From Nocardioides sp. Root240 (lineage in GTDB: Bacteria; Actinomycetota; Actinomycetes; Propionibacteriales; Nocardioidaceae), in NCBI RefSeq assembly GCF_001428825.1, contig NZ_LMIT01000002.1, forward strand, positions 1 through 64,000: a DNA stretch of 64,000 bases. The letters are read 5' to 3'. Below are positions 18,240 through 27,654 of the stretch, piece by piece (the stretch's first letter is position 1; each line of letters starts with the position of its first letter). The notes beneath the pieces are model-generated. The model made no database searches, was not told the DNA's origin, and saw nothing but the letters and a program-made list of their open reading frames with translations. The position numbers were made by a program, and so were the translations under genes.

Positions 18240-18767
18240 TCAGCTGATCCGCCAGCTGAACTGGGCAGCGGGCACGAGGTCGGCCGCCCACCCGGCGGCC
18301 TGCCACGCCCTCACGGTGGTGGCGGCCCAGTCCCCGTCCGCCTCGACGACGTCGACCGCGGTCTCCACCGGAGCCGCGGCCGGCTCCGGGAGCGGCTGGC
18401 CGCTGATCGGGTCCAGCACGTCCGCACCGCCGTCGACGCAGGTGACCCGGGTCAGGCCGATCCCGAGGCGTCGCTGGTGGAGGGCCAGGCTCAGGGCGGC
18501 GATGCCCGCGTCGGCGTACCCGACGACCGAGAGCGCGTCGGGCGGGTGCACCGACGACTCGCGGGCGTAGCGGACCGAGCGGAGCAGGTCGCGCCCGTCC
18601 TCCCACACCGGTACGACGACCCGCACGCTGCTGCGCGTCGCGATCCGGCTGGCGAGGGCCGCCACGCCGTCGGGGTCGGTGCGCACCGCCGGGTGCCAGA
18701 GCAGCAGGGTGTCGGCATTGGGGTGTCCGTGCACCGAGACCTGGAGACCACTCGCCTGTGCCTGCAT
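18240..18767 (-). CDS. Hypothetical protein, possibly degenerate alpha/beta hydrolase
   Basis: 175 residues. The order of predicted strands (LLLWHPA, VRVVVPVWED, LSVVGYADAG) resembles an alpha/beta hydrolase. However, the nucleophile elbow position reads GYADAG with no Ser or Cys, so it may be non-catalytic. There is no signal peptide. It is divergent from cobN, starting 28 bp before the cobalamin aptamer on the other strand, so it may share the promoter region. I do not recognise a named family. Confidence 0.6.
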   Translation of the reverse strand: MQAQASGLQVSVHGHPNADTLLLWHPAVRTDPDGVAALASRIATRSSVRVVVPVWEDGRDLLRSVRYARESSVHPPDALSVVGYADAGIAALSLALHQRRLGIGLTRVTCVDGGADVLDPISGQPLPEPAAAPVETAVDVVEADGDWAATTVRAWQAAGWAADLVPAAQFSWRIS

Positions 18768-18795
18768 CCCCTAACCGTAGGGTGGGGCCCCACAG

Positions 18796-18889
18796 GTCCG
18801 TGAGGCAGGAACCCGGTGTGAGACCGGGGCGGTTCCGCCACTGTGACCCCTGCCACGACGGGCAGGGCAGCCAGACACTGCGCACGGAC
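18796..18889 (+). promoter_or_regulatory. Cobalamin riboswitch upstream of cobN
   Basis: P1 pairs GTCCGTG (18796-18802) with CACGGAC (18883-18889). Between them are GGCAGGAACCCGGTG, GCCACTGTGACCCC and the GGCAGCCAGACAC B12-box-like element, all typical of the cobalamin aptamer. A GGGG-CGCGAA-CCCC hairpin then lies before the GAGGAGGAG ribosome site of cobN. Adenosylcobalamin binding should repress the operon. Confidence 0.92.
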
Positions 18890-18935
18890 GACACCTGCCG
18901 ATGAGGGGCGCGAACCCCGAGGAGGAGTGCCGCCG

Positions 18936-21900
18936 ATGCGCATCGCTCTGCTGTCCACGTCCGACACCGACCTGTTGTCGGCCCGCGCGAGCGGCGCGGA
19001 CTACACGTGGTCGAACCCGTCCCGCACCGACCTGTCGGGGCTCGTCTCCCTCGGCGAGGGCGCCGACCTCGTGGTGATCCGGCTGCTCGGCTCGCCGCAG
19101 CAGTACGACGCCGAGCTGGCCGCGCTGCGCGGGACCGGTCGCCCGCTGGTGGTGCTCGGTGGCGAGCAGACGCCGAGCGCCGAGCTGATGGAGGCCTCGA
19201 CCGTTCCGGTCGGGATCGCCGCCGAGGCGCACCGCTACCTCGCCGAGGGCGGTCCGCGGAACCTCGGCCAGCTGCACGCCTTCCTGTCCGACACGGTCCT
19301 GTTGACGGGCGAGGGCTTCGAGGCGCCGGAGGAGATCCCGGCGTGGGGGACCCTCGAGCGCGACCAGGTGGCGGGGGACCGGGTGCAGGTCGGGGTGCTC
19401 TTCTACCGCGCCCACCACGCCAGCGGGAACACCGCGTTCGTGCACGCGCTCTGCGACGCGATCGACGCGACGGGCGACGCCGTCGGCGTACCGGTGTTCG
19501 CGGGCTCGCTGCGCTCGGCTCCCGACGAGCTGTTCACGGCGCTGGGCGAGCTCGACGCGCTCGTGGTCACCGTGCTCGCCGCCGGAGGCTCGACCCCCGC
19601 GGCCGTGAGTGCCGGCGGGGACGACGAGACCTGGGACGTGGAGCGGATCGCCGCCCTCGACATCCCGGTCCTGCAGGGCCTCTGCCTCACCAGCAGCCGC
19701 GACGAGTGGGAGGAGTCGGACGACGGCGTCACGCCGCTCGACTACGCCAACCAGGTCGCGATCCCGGAGTTCGACGGCCGGATCAGCACCGCCCCGTTCT
19801 CGTTCAAGGAGATCGACGAGGCCGGGCTGCCGTCGTACGTCGCCGACGAGGAGCGGGCAGCGCGGGTCGCGGGTCTCGCGGTCAACTACGCGCGGCTGCG
19901 GAAGGTGCCGAACGCGGAGAAGCGGATCGCGCTGATGCTGTCGGCGTACCCGACGAAGCACTCGCGGATCGGCAACGCCGTCGGTCTCGACACCCCGGTC
20001 TCCGCGGTCCGGATGCTGCGCCGGCTGCGCGACGCCGGGTACGACGTCGGCGACGGCTTCGGCGTGCTGGACCTCGAGGACGACACGGTCGCCGGGGACA
20101 CCCTGATCCACGCACTGATCGCCGCCGGCGGGCAGGACGAGGAGTGGCTGACCTCGGGACAGCTGACCGACGCCCACGTCCGCATCTCCGCCGACGACTA
20201 CGCCGCCTGGACCGCCGACCTGCCCGACGACCTGCGTGACGCGATGGTCGAGGCGTGGGGTCCGGCGCCGGGACGGTTGTTCGTCAACGACCGCGACGAG
20301 ATCGTGCTCGCGACGCTGCAGGCCGGCAACGTGGTCGTGATGATCCAGCCGCCCCGCGGCTTCGGCGAGAACCCGGTCGCGATCTACCACGACCCGGACC
20401 TCGCGCCGTCGCACCACTACCTGGCGGCGTACCGCTGGGTGCAGCACGGCTTCGGCGCCCACGCGGTCGTCCACCTCGGCAAGCACGGCTCGATGGAGTG
20501 GTTGCCGGGCAAGAACGCCGCACTGTCGGCGTCCTGCGCGACCGACGCCGCGATCGGCAGCATGCCGCTGATCTACCCGTTCCTCGTCAACGACCCGGGG
20601 GAGGGCGCGCAGGCCAAGCGCCGCGCGCACGCGACGATCATCGACCACCTCATCCCGCCGATGGCCCGCGCCGAGGCGTACGGCGACATCGCGCGCCTGG
20701 AGGGCCTGCTCGAGGAGTACGACAAGATCTCCGCGATGGACCCGGCCAAGCTGGCCGCGATCCGGGGCGAGATCTGGCAGCTGATGCACGCCGCCGAGCT
20801 GCACCGCGACCTCGGCCTCGACGAGAAGCCGGAGGACGACGACTTCGACGATTTCCTGCTGCACGTCGACGGCTGGCTCTGCGAGATCAAGGACGTCCAG
20901 ATCCGCGACGGCCTGCACGTGCTCGGACAGGCGCCCGAGGGGGAGGCACGGGTCAACCTGGTGCTCGCGATCCTGCGCGCTGCGCAGGTGTGGGGCGGTA
21001 CGTCGCACGCCGTCCCCGGCCTGCGCGCCGCACTCGGCCTGGCACCGGACGCACCGACCGCCGAGGTCGACCGGGTCGAGGCCGAGGCGCGCGAGCTGGT
21101 CGAGGCGATGGAGAAGGCGTCGTGGGACCTGGGCCGGGTCGACGACCTGCACTCCTCACCGGAGGTCCGCAAGGTGCTGGCGTTCGCGGCCACCGAGGTG
21201 GTCCCGCGGCTGGCCCGCACGAGCGACGAGCTCGACCACACGCTGCACGCGCTGGCGGGCGGCTACGTGCCGGCCGGGCCGTCGGGCTCGCCCCTGCGCG
21301 GCCTGGTCAACGTGCTGCCGACCGGTCGCAACTTCTACACCGTCGACCCGCGCGCCGTCCCGTCGCGACTGGCGTGGCAGACCGGCCAGGCGATGGCGGA
21401 CTCGCTGATCGAGCGCTACCTCTCGGAGGAGGGCTCCTACCCCGAGTCGGTCGGCCTCTCCGTGTGGGGGACGTCGGCCATGCGCACCTCGGGCGACGAC
21501 ATCGCCGAGGTGCTCGCCCTGCTCGGTGTGCGGCCGGAGTGGGACGAGGCCTCCAAGCGGGTGCACGCACTGACCGTCGTACCGCTGGCGGAGCTGGGGC
21601 GCCCGCGCATCGACGTGACGGTGCGGATCTCGGGCTTCTTCCGCGACGCCTTCCCGCACGTCGTCGCCATGCTCGACGACGCGGTGCGGATGGTCGCCGA
21701 GCTCGACGAGCCGGCGGACCAGAACTTCGTCCGCGCGCACGCTGCCGCGGACGTCGCGGAGCACGGGGACGCCCGACGTGCGACGACGCGGATCTTCGGC
21801 TCCAAGCCGGGCTCCTACGGCGCCGGCATCCTGCAGGCCGTCGAGTCGGGCAGCTGGCGCGACGACGCGGACCTCGCCGAGGTGTACACGGCCTGGGGTG

Positions 21901-22505
21901 GCTTCGCGTACGGGCGCGACCTCGACGGCGTACCGGCGGCGGACGACATGCGCGCCAACTACCGCCGGATCAAGGTCGCGGCCAAGAACATCGACACCCG
22001 CGAGCACGACATCGCCGACAGCGACGACTACTTCCAGTACCACGGCGGGATGGTCGCCACGATCCGCGCGCTGACCGGTTCTGCGCCCAAGGCGTACGTC
22101 GGCGACTCCACGACGCCCGACGCGGTCCGCACGCGGACGCTGCAGGAGGAGACCAACCGTGTCTTCCGCGCCCGGGTCGTGAACCCGCGCTGGATCGGCG
22201 CGATGCAGCGCCACGGCTACAAGGGCGCCTTCGAGCTGGCCGCGACGGTCGACTACCTGTTCGGCTTCGACGCGACCGCCGGCGTGGTGCACGACTGGAT
22301 GTACGAGTCGCTCGCCCGGTCCTACGTGCTGGACGAGACCAACCAGGAGTTCCTGCGCAAGTCGAACCCGTGGGCGCTGCGCAGCATCGTCGAGCGGCTG
22401 CACGAGGCCAAGGACCGCGGGCTCTGGGAGTCGCCTGACCCGGAGGTGCTGGCTGCCCTGCAGGCCGCCTACCTCGAGGTCGAGGGCGACCTGGAGGACA
22501 AGTGA
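18936..22505 (+). CDS. cobN: Cobaltochelatase large subunit CobN
   Basis: 1189 residues, the usual length. CobN is the H-type chelatase subunit that inserts Co2+ into hydrogenobyrinic acid a,c-diamide in the oxygen-dependent pathway, using ATP through partner AAA and vWA subunits. The signature AVVHLGKHGSMEWLPGKNAA lies near residue 515. The start at 18936 has a strong GAGGAGGAG site. It heads a cob operon and overlaps cobF by 4 bp. The ATPase partner in this window is the fused ChlI/ChlD-type gene at 36628-38583. Confidence 0.95.
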   Translation: MRIALLSTSDTDLLSARASGADYTWSNPSRTDLSGLVSLGEGADLVVIRLLGSPQQYDAELAALRGTGRPLVVLGGEQTPSAELMEASTVPVGIAAEAHRYLAEGGPRNLGQLHAFLSDTVLLTGEGFEAPEEIPAWGTLERDQVAGDRVQVGVLFYRAHHASGNTAFVHALCDAIDATGDAVGVPVFAGSLRSAPDELFTALGELDALVVTVLAAGGSTPAAVSAGGDDETWDVERIAALDIPVLQGLCLTSSRDEWEESDDGVTPLDYANQVAIPEFDGRISTAPFSFKEIDEAGLPSYVADEERAARVAGLAVNYARLRKVPNAEKRIALMLSAYPTKHSRIGNAVGLDTPVSAVRMLRRLRDAGYDVGDGFGVLDLEDDTVAGDTLIHALIAAGGQDEEWLTSGQLTDAHVRISADDYAAWTADLPDDLRDAMVEAWGPAPGRLFVNDRDEIVLATLQAGNVVVMIQPPRGFGENPVAIYHDPDLAPSHHYLAAYRWVQHGFGAHAVVHLGKHGSMEWLPGKNAALSASCATDAAIGSMPLIYPFLVNDPGEGAQAKRRAHATIIDHLIPPMARAEAYGDIARLEGLLEEYDKISAMDPAKLAAIRGEIWQLMHAAELHRDLGLDEKPEDDDFDDFLLHVDGWLCEIKDVQIRDGLHVLGQAPEGEARVNLVLAILRAAQVWGGTSHAVPGLRAALGLAPDAPTAEVDRVEAEARELVEAMEKASWDLGRVDDLHSSPEVRKVLAFAATEVVPRLARTSDELDHTLHALAGGYVPAGPSGSPLRGLVNVLPTGRNFYTVDPRAVPSRLAWQTGQAMADSLIERYLSEEGSYPESVGLSVWGTSAMRTSGDDIAEVLALLGVRPEWDEASKRVHALTVVPLAELGRPRIDVTVRISGFFRDAFPHVVAMLDDAVRMVAELDEPADQNFVRAHAAADVAEHGDARRATTRIFGSKPGSYGAGILQAVESGSWRDDADLAEVYTAWGGFAYGRDLDGVPAADDMRANYRRIKVAAKNIDTREHDIADSDDYFQYHGGMVATIRALTGSAPKAYVGDSTTPDAVRTRTLQEETNRVFRARVVNPRWIGAMQRHGYKGAFELAATVDYLFGFDATAGVVHDWMYESLARSYVLDETNQEFLRKSNPWALRSIVERLHEAKDRGLWESPDPEVLAALQAAYLEVEGDLEDK

Positions 22506-23254
22506 CCGGCACCGTCCGGGTCGTCGGCTTCGGGATGGGGCCGCAGCACGTCACGCCGGAGGCTGCCGCGGCGCTGGCGGGGTGCGACTACGCGCTCGCG
22601 GTGCAGAAGGGCGAGGACGACCCGCTGCTCGCGGTGCGGCAGGCGGTGGCCGACGCGCACGGGCTCGAGCTGGTCGTCGTACGGGATCCCGAGCGGGACC
22701 GCTCGCCGGGCCTGGACCGCGCGGCCTACGAGGGCGCCGTCGGGAACTGGTACGCCGCCCGACTGGCCGCCTACCGCTCCGTGCTGGCGTCGCGAGAGGG
22801 GACGTGCGCGTTCCTCGTCTGGGGCGACCCGTCCCTGTACGACGGCACGATCCGCATCGTGCGCGAGCTGGGCGCGGACTTCGACGTCCTCCCCGGCATC
22901 AGCGCGCCGCAGGTGCTCGCCGCGCGGCACGGCATCGTGCTGCACGACGTCGGGCAGCCGGTCCACGTCACGACGGCCCGCCGGTTGCGGGCCGACGTGG
23001 CTGCCGGGCAGCGGAACGTCGTGGTGATGCTCACCGCGGGCGTCGACCTCGACGGCTTCTCGGACTGGCACGTGTGGTGGGGTGCGAACCTCGGCGGCGT
23101 GGGCGAGCGGCTCGTGTCCGGCCGGGTCGGATCGGTGGTGGGCGAGATCGCCGAGGCGCGGACGGCGACGAAGGCCGAGGCCGGCTGGGTGATGGACCTG
23201 TTCCTGCTGCGCGCCCCCGCCGACGTGGAAGGTCGGCCCGATGGCACTGCCTGA
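22502..23254 (+). CDS. cobF: Precorrin-6A synthase (deacetylating) CobF
   Basis: 250 residues. It is a SAM-dependent corrin methyltransferase that methylates C-1 of precorrin-5 with loss of the acetyl group, a step typical of the aerobic pathway. RVVGFGMGPQHVTPEAAAAL forms the SAM-binding N-terminus, and FLVWGDPSLYDGTIRI is the family loop. GTG overlaps the cobN stop by 4 bp, and the gene runs 14 bp into the next one. Confidence 0.87.
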   Translation: MTGTVRVVGFGMGPQHVTPEAAAALAGCDYALAVQKGEDDPLLAVRQAVADAHGLELVVVRDPERDRSPGLDRAAYEGAVGNWYAARLAAYRSVLASREGTCAFLVWGDPSLYDGTIRIVRELGADFDVLPGISAPQVLAARHGIVLHDVGQPVHVTTARRLRADVAAGQRNVVVMLTAGVDLDGFSDWHVWWGANLGGVGERLVSGRVGSVVGEIAEARTATKAEAGWVMDLFLLRAPADVEGRPDGTA

Positions 23255-23603
23255 GCGGGACGTGCTGCTGTGCCGCGACTGCTGCTGCGGCACGGCGAAG
23301 AAGCACCCCTCGGTGGACCACCGGGCGCAGCGGGACGAGATCGAGGCGCTCGACGACCCGGCCGGGCGGCGCGGACCGCGGGTGCGGGTCCGGGTGGTCG
23401 ACTGCCTCGACGAGTGCGACCGGTCGAACGTCGTACTGGTCCGGGACTTCACGTGGAACCCCGGCGGGCGGCGGCCGAAGGACTTCTGGCTCGGTGGCGT
23501 GCTGTCCGAGGAGTCGACCGAGGCGGTGGCGGAGTGGGTGCGCGAGGGTGGACCTGTCCCGAAGTCGCTGGAGCGGCACGTCTTCCGGGGGAAGCGCGGA
23601 TGA
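23241..23603 (+). CDS. Thioredoxin-like (2Fe-2S) ferredoxin-type protein
   Basis: 120 residues. Six cysteines are arranged as C11, C14, C15, C16 and C55-x3-C59 (LLCRDCCCGT and DCLDECDRSNVVLV). This resembles thioredoxin-like 2Fe-2S ferredoxins, which use a spaced N-terminal pair and a C-terminal CxxxC. The start overlaps the cobF end by 14 bp, so it is surely in the cobN operon. It may supply electrons to a corrin or cobalt reduction step or handle metal, but that is inference. No experimental role is known to me. Confidence 0.72.
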   Translation: MALPERDVLLCRDCCCGTAKKHPSVDHRAQRDEIEALDDPAGRRGPRVRVRVVDCLDECDRSNVVLVRDFTWNPGGRRPKDFWLGGVLSEESTEAVAEWVREGGPVPKSLERHVFRGKRG

Positions 23604-23628
23604 GTGCGGGGGGTTGGTGGCCTCTTCC

Positions 23629-23693
23629 TGCGGTTGGTGACGGTTGCAACCGTCAGCAACCGCAGGGATCCCCGCCTAGGCGGGGATCCCTGC
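23629..23693. repeat. Two abutting long palindromes before cobQ
   Basis: Palindrome one is 36 bp (23629-23664, 18-bp arms, one mismatch), centred on GGTTGCAACC. Palindrome two is 32 bp (23662-23693, perfect 16-bp arms), centred on CGCCTAGGCG. They share 3 bp and fill most of the gap between the ferredoxin-like gene and cobQ. The transcript would fold into two strong hairpins in mid-operon, so they may attenuate or process the mRNA, or be a dispersed palindromic element. Confidence 0.85.
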
Positions 23694-23709
23694 TGCGCCG
23701 GAGCCCCCG

Positions 23710-25098
23710 ATGAGCGGGGCCCTCCTGGTGGCGGGGATGACCTCCGACGCGGGGAAGAGCGTGGTGACGACCGGGCTGTGCCGGGCCTTCGCGCGGCGGG
23801 GGATCCGGGTGGCGCCGTACAAGGCGCAGAACATGTCCAACAACTCGATGGTCGTGCGCGGTCCTGACGGCGAGCCGGGCGAGATCGGGCGTGCGCAGTG
23901 GGTGCAGGCGGTCGCGGCCGGTGTGGAGCCCGAGGTCGCGATGAACCCGGTGCTGCTCAAGCCCGGCAGCGACCGGCGCAGCCACGTGGTGCTGATGGGC
24001 CGCCCGGACGGCGAGGTGTCGGCACGCAACTGGCACGACGGGCGGGCGCGGCTGGCCGCCACGGCCTTCGAGGCGTTCGACGACCTGCGCGGGCGCTTCG
24101 ACCTGGTGGTCGCCGAAGGCGCGGGGAGCCCCGCCGAGATCAACCTGCGGGCGACCGACTACGTCAACATGGGCCTCGCGCGCCACGGGGACGTGCCGAC
24201 GATCGTGGTCGGCGACATCGACCGCGGCGGGTGGTTCGCGGCGGCGTACGGGACGCTCATGCTGCTGGACGACGCCGACCAGGCGCTGGTCAAGGGGTAC
24301 GTCGTCAACAAGTTCCGCGGCGACGTCGACCTGCTGCGACCGGGCCTGCTCGACCTCGAGCAGCGCACCGGCCGGCCGACGTACGGCGTGCTGCCGTGGC
24401 ACCCGGACCTCTGGCTGGACTCCGAGGACGCGCTCGACCTCGCGGGCCGACGAGCCGAGGTCGGCGCGGGCGTGCGGAAGGTCGCGGTCGTGCGGCTGCC
24501 GCGCATCAGCAACTTCACCGACGTCGACGCGCTCGGGCTGGAGCCGGGGCTGGACGTCGAGTTCGTGTCGGACCCGGCGCGGCTCGCCGATGCCGACCTG
24601 GTCGTGCTGCCCGGCACCCGGGCGACGCTGGCCGACCTCGCCTGGCTGCGGGAGCGCGGGCTCGACGCCGCGGTCGTCCGCCACGCCAGGGAAGGGCGGC
24701 CGGTGCTGGGGATCTGCGGTGGCTGCCAGATGCTGGGCGCGCGGATCGAGGACCCTGACGGGATCGAGGGCACCCCGGGCGCGGCGGTCGACGGGCTCGG
24801 CCTGCTCGACCTGACGACGCGCTTCGGTGCGGAGAAGCGGTTGGTGCTGCACGAGCCCGCCGGCTACGAGATCCACCACGGCCGGATCACCGGCGCGACG
24901 GTCGAGGGGAACGTGAGCGGGACCATGGTGCACGGCAGCCTCGAGGACGACGCGACCCGCGCCACCTACCTGGAGTCCGCGCTGGGGATCACCTCCGCGG
25001 CGTCCTTCCCGGCGGCCCGGGCGGCACGGCTCGACCTGCTCGGCGACCTGGTCGAGGAGCACCTCGACCTCGACGCGCTGCTGGAGCTGGCCCGGTGA
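23710..25098 (+). CDS. cobQ: Cobyric acid synthase
   Basis: 462 residues. It amidates four carboxylates of adenosylcobyrinic a,c-diamide using glutamine and ATP. The N-terminal P-loop region ([20 protein letters not shown]) includes the family's [11 protein letters not shown]. The C-terminal glutamine amidotransferase domain has its nucleophile Cys in [10 protein letters not shown] and the catalytic His in [13 protein letters not shown]. It overlaps cobK by 4 bp. Confidence 0.95.
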   Translation: MSGALLVAGMTSDAGKSVVTTGLCRAFARRGIRVAPYKAQNMSNNSMVVRGPDGEPGEIGRAQWVQAVAAGVEPEVAMNPVLLKPGSDRRSHVVLMGRPDGEVSARNWHDGRARLAATAFEAFDDLRGRFDLVVAEGAGSPAEINLRATDYVNMGLARHGDVPTIVVGDIDRGGWFAAAYGTLMLLDDADQALVKGYVVNKFRGDVDLLRPGLLDLEQRTGRPTYGVLPWHPDLWLDSEDALDLAGRRAEVGAGVRKVAVVRLPRISNFTDVDALGLEPGLDVEFVSDPARLADADLVVLPGTRATLADLAWLRERGLDAAVVRHAREGRPVLGICGGCQMLGARIEDPDGIEGTPGAAVDGLGLLDLTTRFGAEKRLVLHEPAGYEIHHGRITGATVEGNVSGTMVHGSLEDDATRATYLESALGITSAASFPAARAARLDLLGDLVEEHLDLDALLELAR

Positions 25099-25829
25099 CC
25101 GGCCCGCGGGTGCTGCTCCTGGGCGGGACCGGCGAGGCACGCGCCCTCGCGGCCCGGCTGGTCGACGACGGCGTCCCCGTCGTCTCCTCGCTCGCCGGCC
25201 GCGTCGTGCGTCCGCGGCTGCCCGTCGGCGACGTGCGGATCGGCGGCTTCGGGGGAGTGCCCGGCCTGCAGGCGGCGCTCGCCGACTTCGACGTGGTGGT
25301 CGACGCGACCCACCCCTTCGCCGCGGGCATCTCGCGCAATGCGGCCGCGGCCTGCGCTGCGGCCGGTGTGCCCCTGCTCCGGCTGGAGCGGCCCGGGTGG
25401 GCGGACCGCGCCACGCCGTCGTGGATCTGGGTGGCCACCCACGAGCAGGCGGCGACCGTCGCGGGCGAGCTCGGCAGCCGGCCCTTCCTGACCGTCGGCC
25501 GCCAGGAGCTGGCGCGCTTCGTCCCGGCGCTCGAGGAGCGGGAGGTGCTGGCCCGGGTGGTCGACGTACCGGACCTCGAGGTGCCGCGCGCCTGGGAGAT
25601 CCTCACCTCCCGCGGGCCCTACACGCTCGACGGGGAGCGCGCCGTGATGGCCGACCGCGACGTGCTGGTGACCAAGGACTCCGGCGGCGAGCTCACCTGG
25701 CCCAAGATGGAGGTGGCCGCCGAGCTCGGCATCCCCGTGGTCGTCGTACGACGGGCGCCGGCGCCGGACGGCGTCGACACGGTGCGCGACGTCGACGCCG
25801 TGGTCGCCTGGTTGCGGGCAGTGTCCTAG
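25095..25829 (+). CDS. cobK: Precorrin-6A reductase
   Basis: 244 residues. It reduces precorrin-6A to precorrin-6B with NADPH. The N-terminal [16 protein letters not shown] and [17 protein letters not shown] are strong CobK/CbiJ signatures, and VLVTKDSGG is the conserved C-terminal block. It is last in the cobN operon, with a GTG overlapping the cobQ stop. Its stop overlaps the stop of the convergent gene by 4 bp. Confidence 0.93.
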   Translation: MTGPRVLLLGGTGEARALAARLVDDGVPVVSSLAGRVVRPRLPVGDVRIGGFGGVPGLQAALADFDVVVDATHPFAAGISRNAAAACAAAGVPLLRLERPGWADRATPSWIWVATHEQAATVAGELGSRPFLTVGRQELARFVPALEEREVLARVVDVPDLEVPRAWEILTSRGPYTLDGERAVMADRDVLVTKDSGGELTWPKMEVAAELGIPVVVVRRAPAPDGVDTVRDVDAVVAWLRAVS

Positions 25830-26248
25830 GGAGTGCGCTCGTGGCCGGCCCGCCCGTGGGTGCGCCGGTCCTCCTTCATCTCGGCCTCGTAGAGGTGCCG
25901 CTTGCCCTCGACGAGCTCCTCGCGGGCCGCGCCCTCGAGCCGCTTGAAGTCGGCGTAGTAGCCGTCGTCGTACTCCTCCATGATCTGGAAGGTCCACCGG
26001 CCCTGGAGCACGTTGCGGCCGACGAGCTCGCGCTCGATGCGGTCCGCGAGCTCGGTGTGGCCAGCCTCCCGGAGCTGGTCGACCCCCTTGCCGAGCGTCA
26101 GGTCGGCGGTGCCGCTGAGCCGGTGGAAGGTGTAGAGGTGGCCGCGGGCGATCTCGACCGCCTCGAGTGCCTCCGAGATGTTGCCGAGCGCCTCGACGGT
26201 CAGGTCGTCGGTGCCGTCGGGCCGGGTGTGCTCCTCGTCGATCGCCAT
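25826..26248 (-). CDS. Conserved actinobacterial protein of unknown function
   Basis: 140 residues, helical and charged, with [17 protein letters not shown] and [19 protein letters not shown] as its most distinctive stretches. Similar proteins occur in mycobacteria, to my recollection, without known function. The ATG at 26248 gives the family-like opening [16 protein letters not shown] at 26290 would instead overlap the upstream NAD(P)-binding gene by 4 bp and add 14 residues. It may form an operon with that gene. Confidence 0.68.
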   Translation of the reverse strand: MAIDEEHTRPDGTDDLTVEALGNISEALEAVEIARGHLYTFHRLSGTADLTLGKGVDQLREAGHTELADRIERELVGRNVLQGRWTFQIMEEYDDGYYADFKRLEGAAREELVEGKRHLYEAEMKEDRRTHGRAGHERTP

Positions 26249-26286
26249 GGCACCGAGGTGCCCACGACCGACGAGGAGCAGACGGG

Positions 26287-27135
26287 TCACCGTGCCGCGC
26301 GCAGCCCGTCCTCGAGGGAGGTGGCCGGACGGCCGAGCAGCTGCTCGAGGTCGGCCGGGTCGGCGTACAGCTCGCCGCGGCCCAGGCCCAGGTCGGCGTC
26401 GGCGAGGATCCCCGCGTACGCCTCCGGCAGGCCGGCACCGACGAGGACCTTGGTCAGCTCCTCGGCCGGTACGTCGGTGTAGGTGACGTCGGTGCCGGTC
26501 ACCTCGCTGACCGTCGCGGCGAGCTGCTTCAGCGAGAACGCGGGGCCGCCCAGCTCGTAGACCTCCTTCGGCTGCTCGAGCAGCAGCGCCGCGGCGGCTG
26601 CCTCGGCGAAGTCGGCGCGGGTCGCGGCCGAGACCTGTCCGTCGCCGGCCGCACCGAGGACGGTGCCGTGCTCGGTGTAGGTCGCGAGCTGGCCGCTGTA
26701 GTTCTCGATGTACCAGCTGTTGCGCAGGTAGGTGTGCGGCAGGCCGGAGGCGGTGATCGCCTCCTCGGTGGCACGGTGCTCGGCGGCGAGCGCGATGCCG
26801 GAGGTGTCGGCCTGCGGGATGCTCGTGTAGGCGAGCAGCTGCACGCCGGCCGCCTTCGCGGCGTCGATGACGTTCTGGTGCTGGGGGAGGCGCTGCCCGA
26901 CCTCGCTGCCGGAGATCAGCAGCACGCGGTCGGCACCCGTGAGGGCGTCGGCGAGGCCGGCGGCGTCGGCGTAGTCGACCTTGCGGGTCGTGACGCCGAG
27001 GGCGCCGAGCTCCGCGAGCCGCTCGTCGTCGCGACCGAGGGCGACCACCTGGTCGGCGGGGACGCCCTTCGCGAGGAGGGAGGAGACGACGAGGCGGCCG
27101 AGCTGGCCGGTGGCACCGGTGATGACGAGGGACAT
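26287..27135 (-). CDS. NmrA-like NAD(P)H quinone oxidoreductase (Qor2/QorB type)
   Basis: 282 residues. Rossmann fold with the NmrA-type GATGQLGRLV (7-16), then LAYTSIPQADTSGIALAAEH and YLRNSWYIENY, a pattern typical of QorB/YtfG-type quinone reductases. It probably uses NADPH to reduce quinones and limit redox cycling. It is divergent from an HxlR-type regulator at 27245, the same pairing as qorR-qor2 in Corynebacterium glutamicum, so redox-controlled repression is likely. Confidence 0.82.
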   Translation of the reverse strand: MSLVITGATGQLGRLVVSSLLAKGVPADQVVALGRDDERLAELGALGVTTRKVDYADAAGLADALTGADRVLLISGSEVGQRLPQHQNVIDAAKAAGVQLLAYTSIPQADTSGIALAAEHRATEEAITASGLPHTYLRNSWYIENYSGQLATYTEHGTVLGAAGDGQVSAATRADFAEAAAAALLLEQPKEVYELGGPAFSLKQLAATVSEVTGTDVTYTDVPAEELTKVLVGAGLPEAYAGILADADLGLGRGELYADPADLEQLLGRPATSLEDGLRAAR

Positions 27136-27234
27136 GGTGGGGACCTTCCGCAGGTGGTGGGATCGTGCTTGTCGACCTGTTCAACGGACGGTCCGGGGAG
27201 TTGCTTCCCTTCGGTTAGTACGCACTTTGCAGTA

Positions 27235-27260
27235 AGGTACTTCCGTGACGGAAAGTACCT
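27235..27260. promoter_or_regulatory. Candidate redox-regulator operator
   Basis: AGGTACTTCCGT and ACGGAAAGTACCT face each other around the GTG start of the HxlR gene, an inverted repeat with one bulged base. Just upstream is an AT-richer stretch (27213-27235; TTAGTACGCACTTTGCAGTAA) that could hold promoter elements for both genes. Assignment to the HxlR protein is inferred from position. Confidence 0.42.
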
Positions 27261-27628
27261 CGACCGCGCCGAGCATCTTCGAGCAGTTCCCCGGCGGCAT
27301 CTTCCCGGCGGCCTGCTCCAGCCGGGTGCTGCTCGACCACGTCACCAGCAAGTGGGGCGTGCTCGTCCTGGTCTCGCTCACCGACGGGCCGCAGCGCTGG
27401 AGCGACCTGCGCCGGCGGGCGCAGGGGATCAGCGAGAAGATGCTCGCCCAGACGCTCAAGACCCTCGAGGCCGACGGGCTCGTGCACCGCGAGCAGCAGC
27501 CGGTGATGCCCCCGCGGGTCGACTACAGCCTGACCCCGCTGGGCGAGGAGCTCGCCGAGGTGATGGTCCCGATGCTGCGGTGGGTCGGGCGCAATGCGGA
27601 CGCCATCATCGGGCCGGCCACGACGTGA
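27245..27628 (+). CDS. HxlR-family redox-sensing regulator (QorR-like)
   Basis: 127 residues. HxlR-type winged helix from about residue 25 to 115, including WSDLRRRAQGISEKMLAQTL. Cys24 in FPAACSSRVLLDHVTSKWG matches the position of the redox-active N-terminal Cys in QorR proteins, and it is the only cysteine. It is divergent from the quinone reductase gene, which it probably represses until Cys oxidation. Confidence 0.82.
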   Translation: MTESTSTAPSIFEQFPGGIFPAACSSRVLLDHVTSKWGVLVLVSLTDGPQRWSDLRRRAQGISEKMLAQTLKTLEADGLVHREQQPVMPPRVDYSLTPLGEELAEVMVPMLRWVGRNADAIIGPATT

Positions 27629-27654
27629 CCGGCCCGACGACGAAGGGGCGCTGA

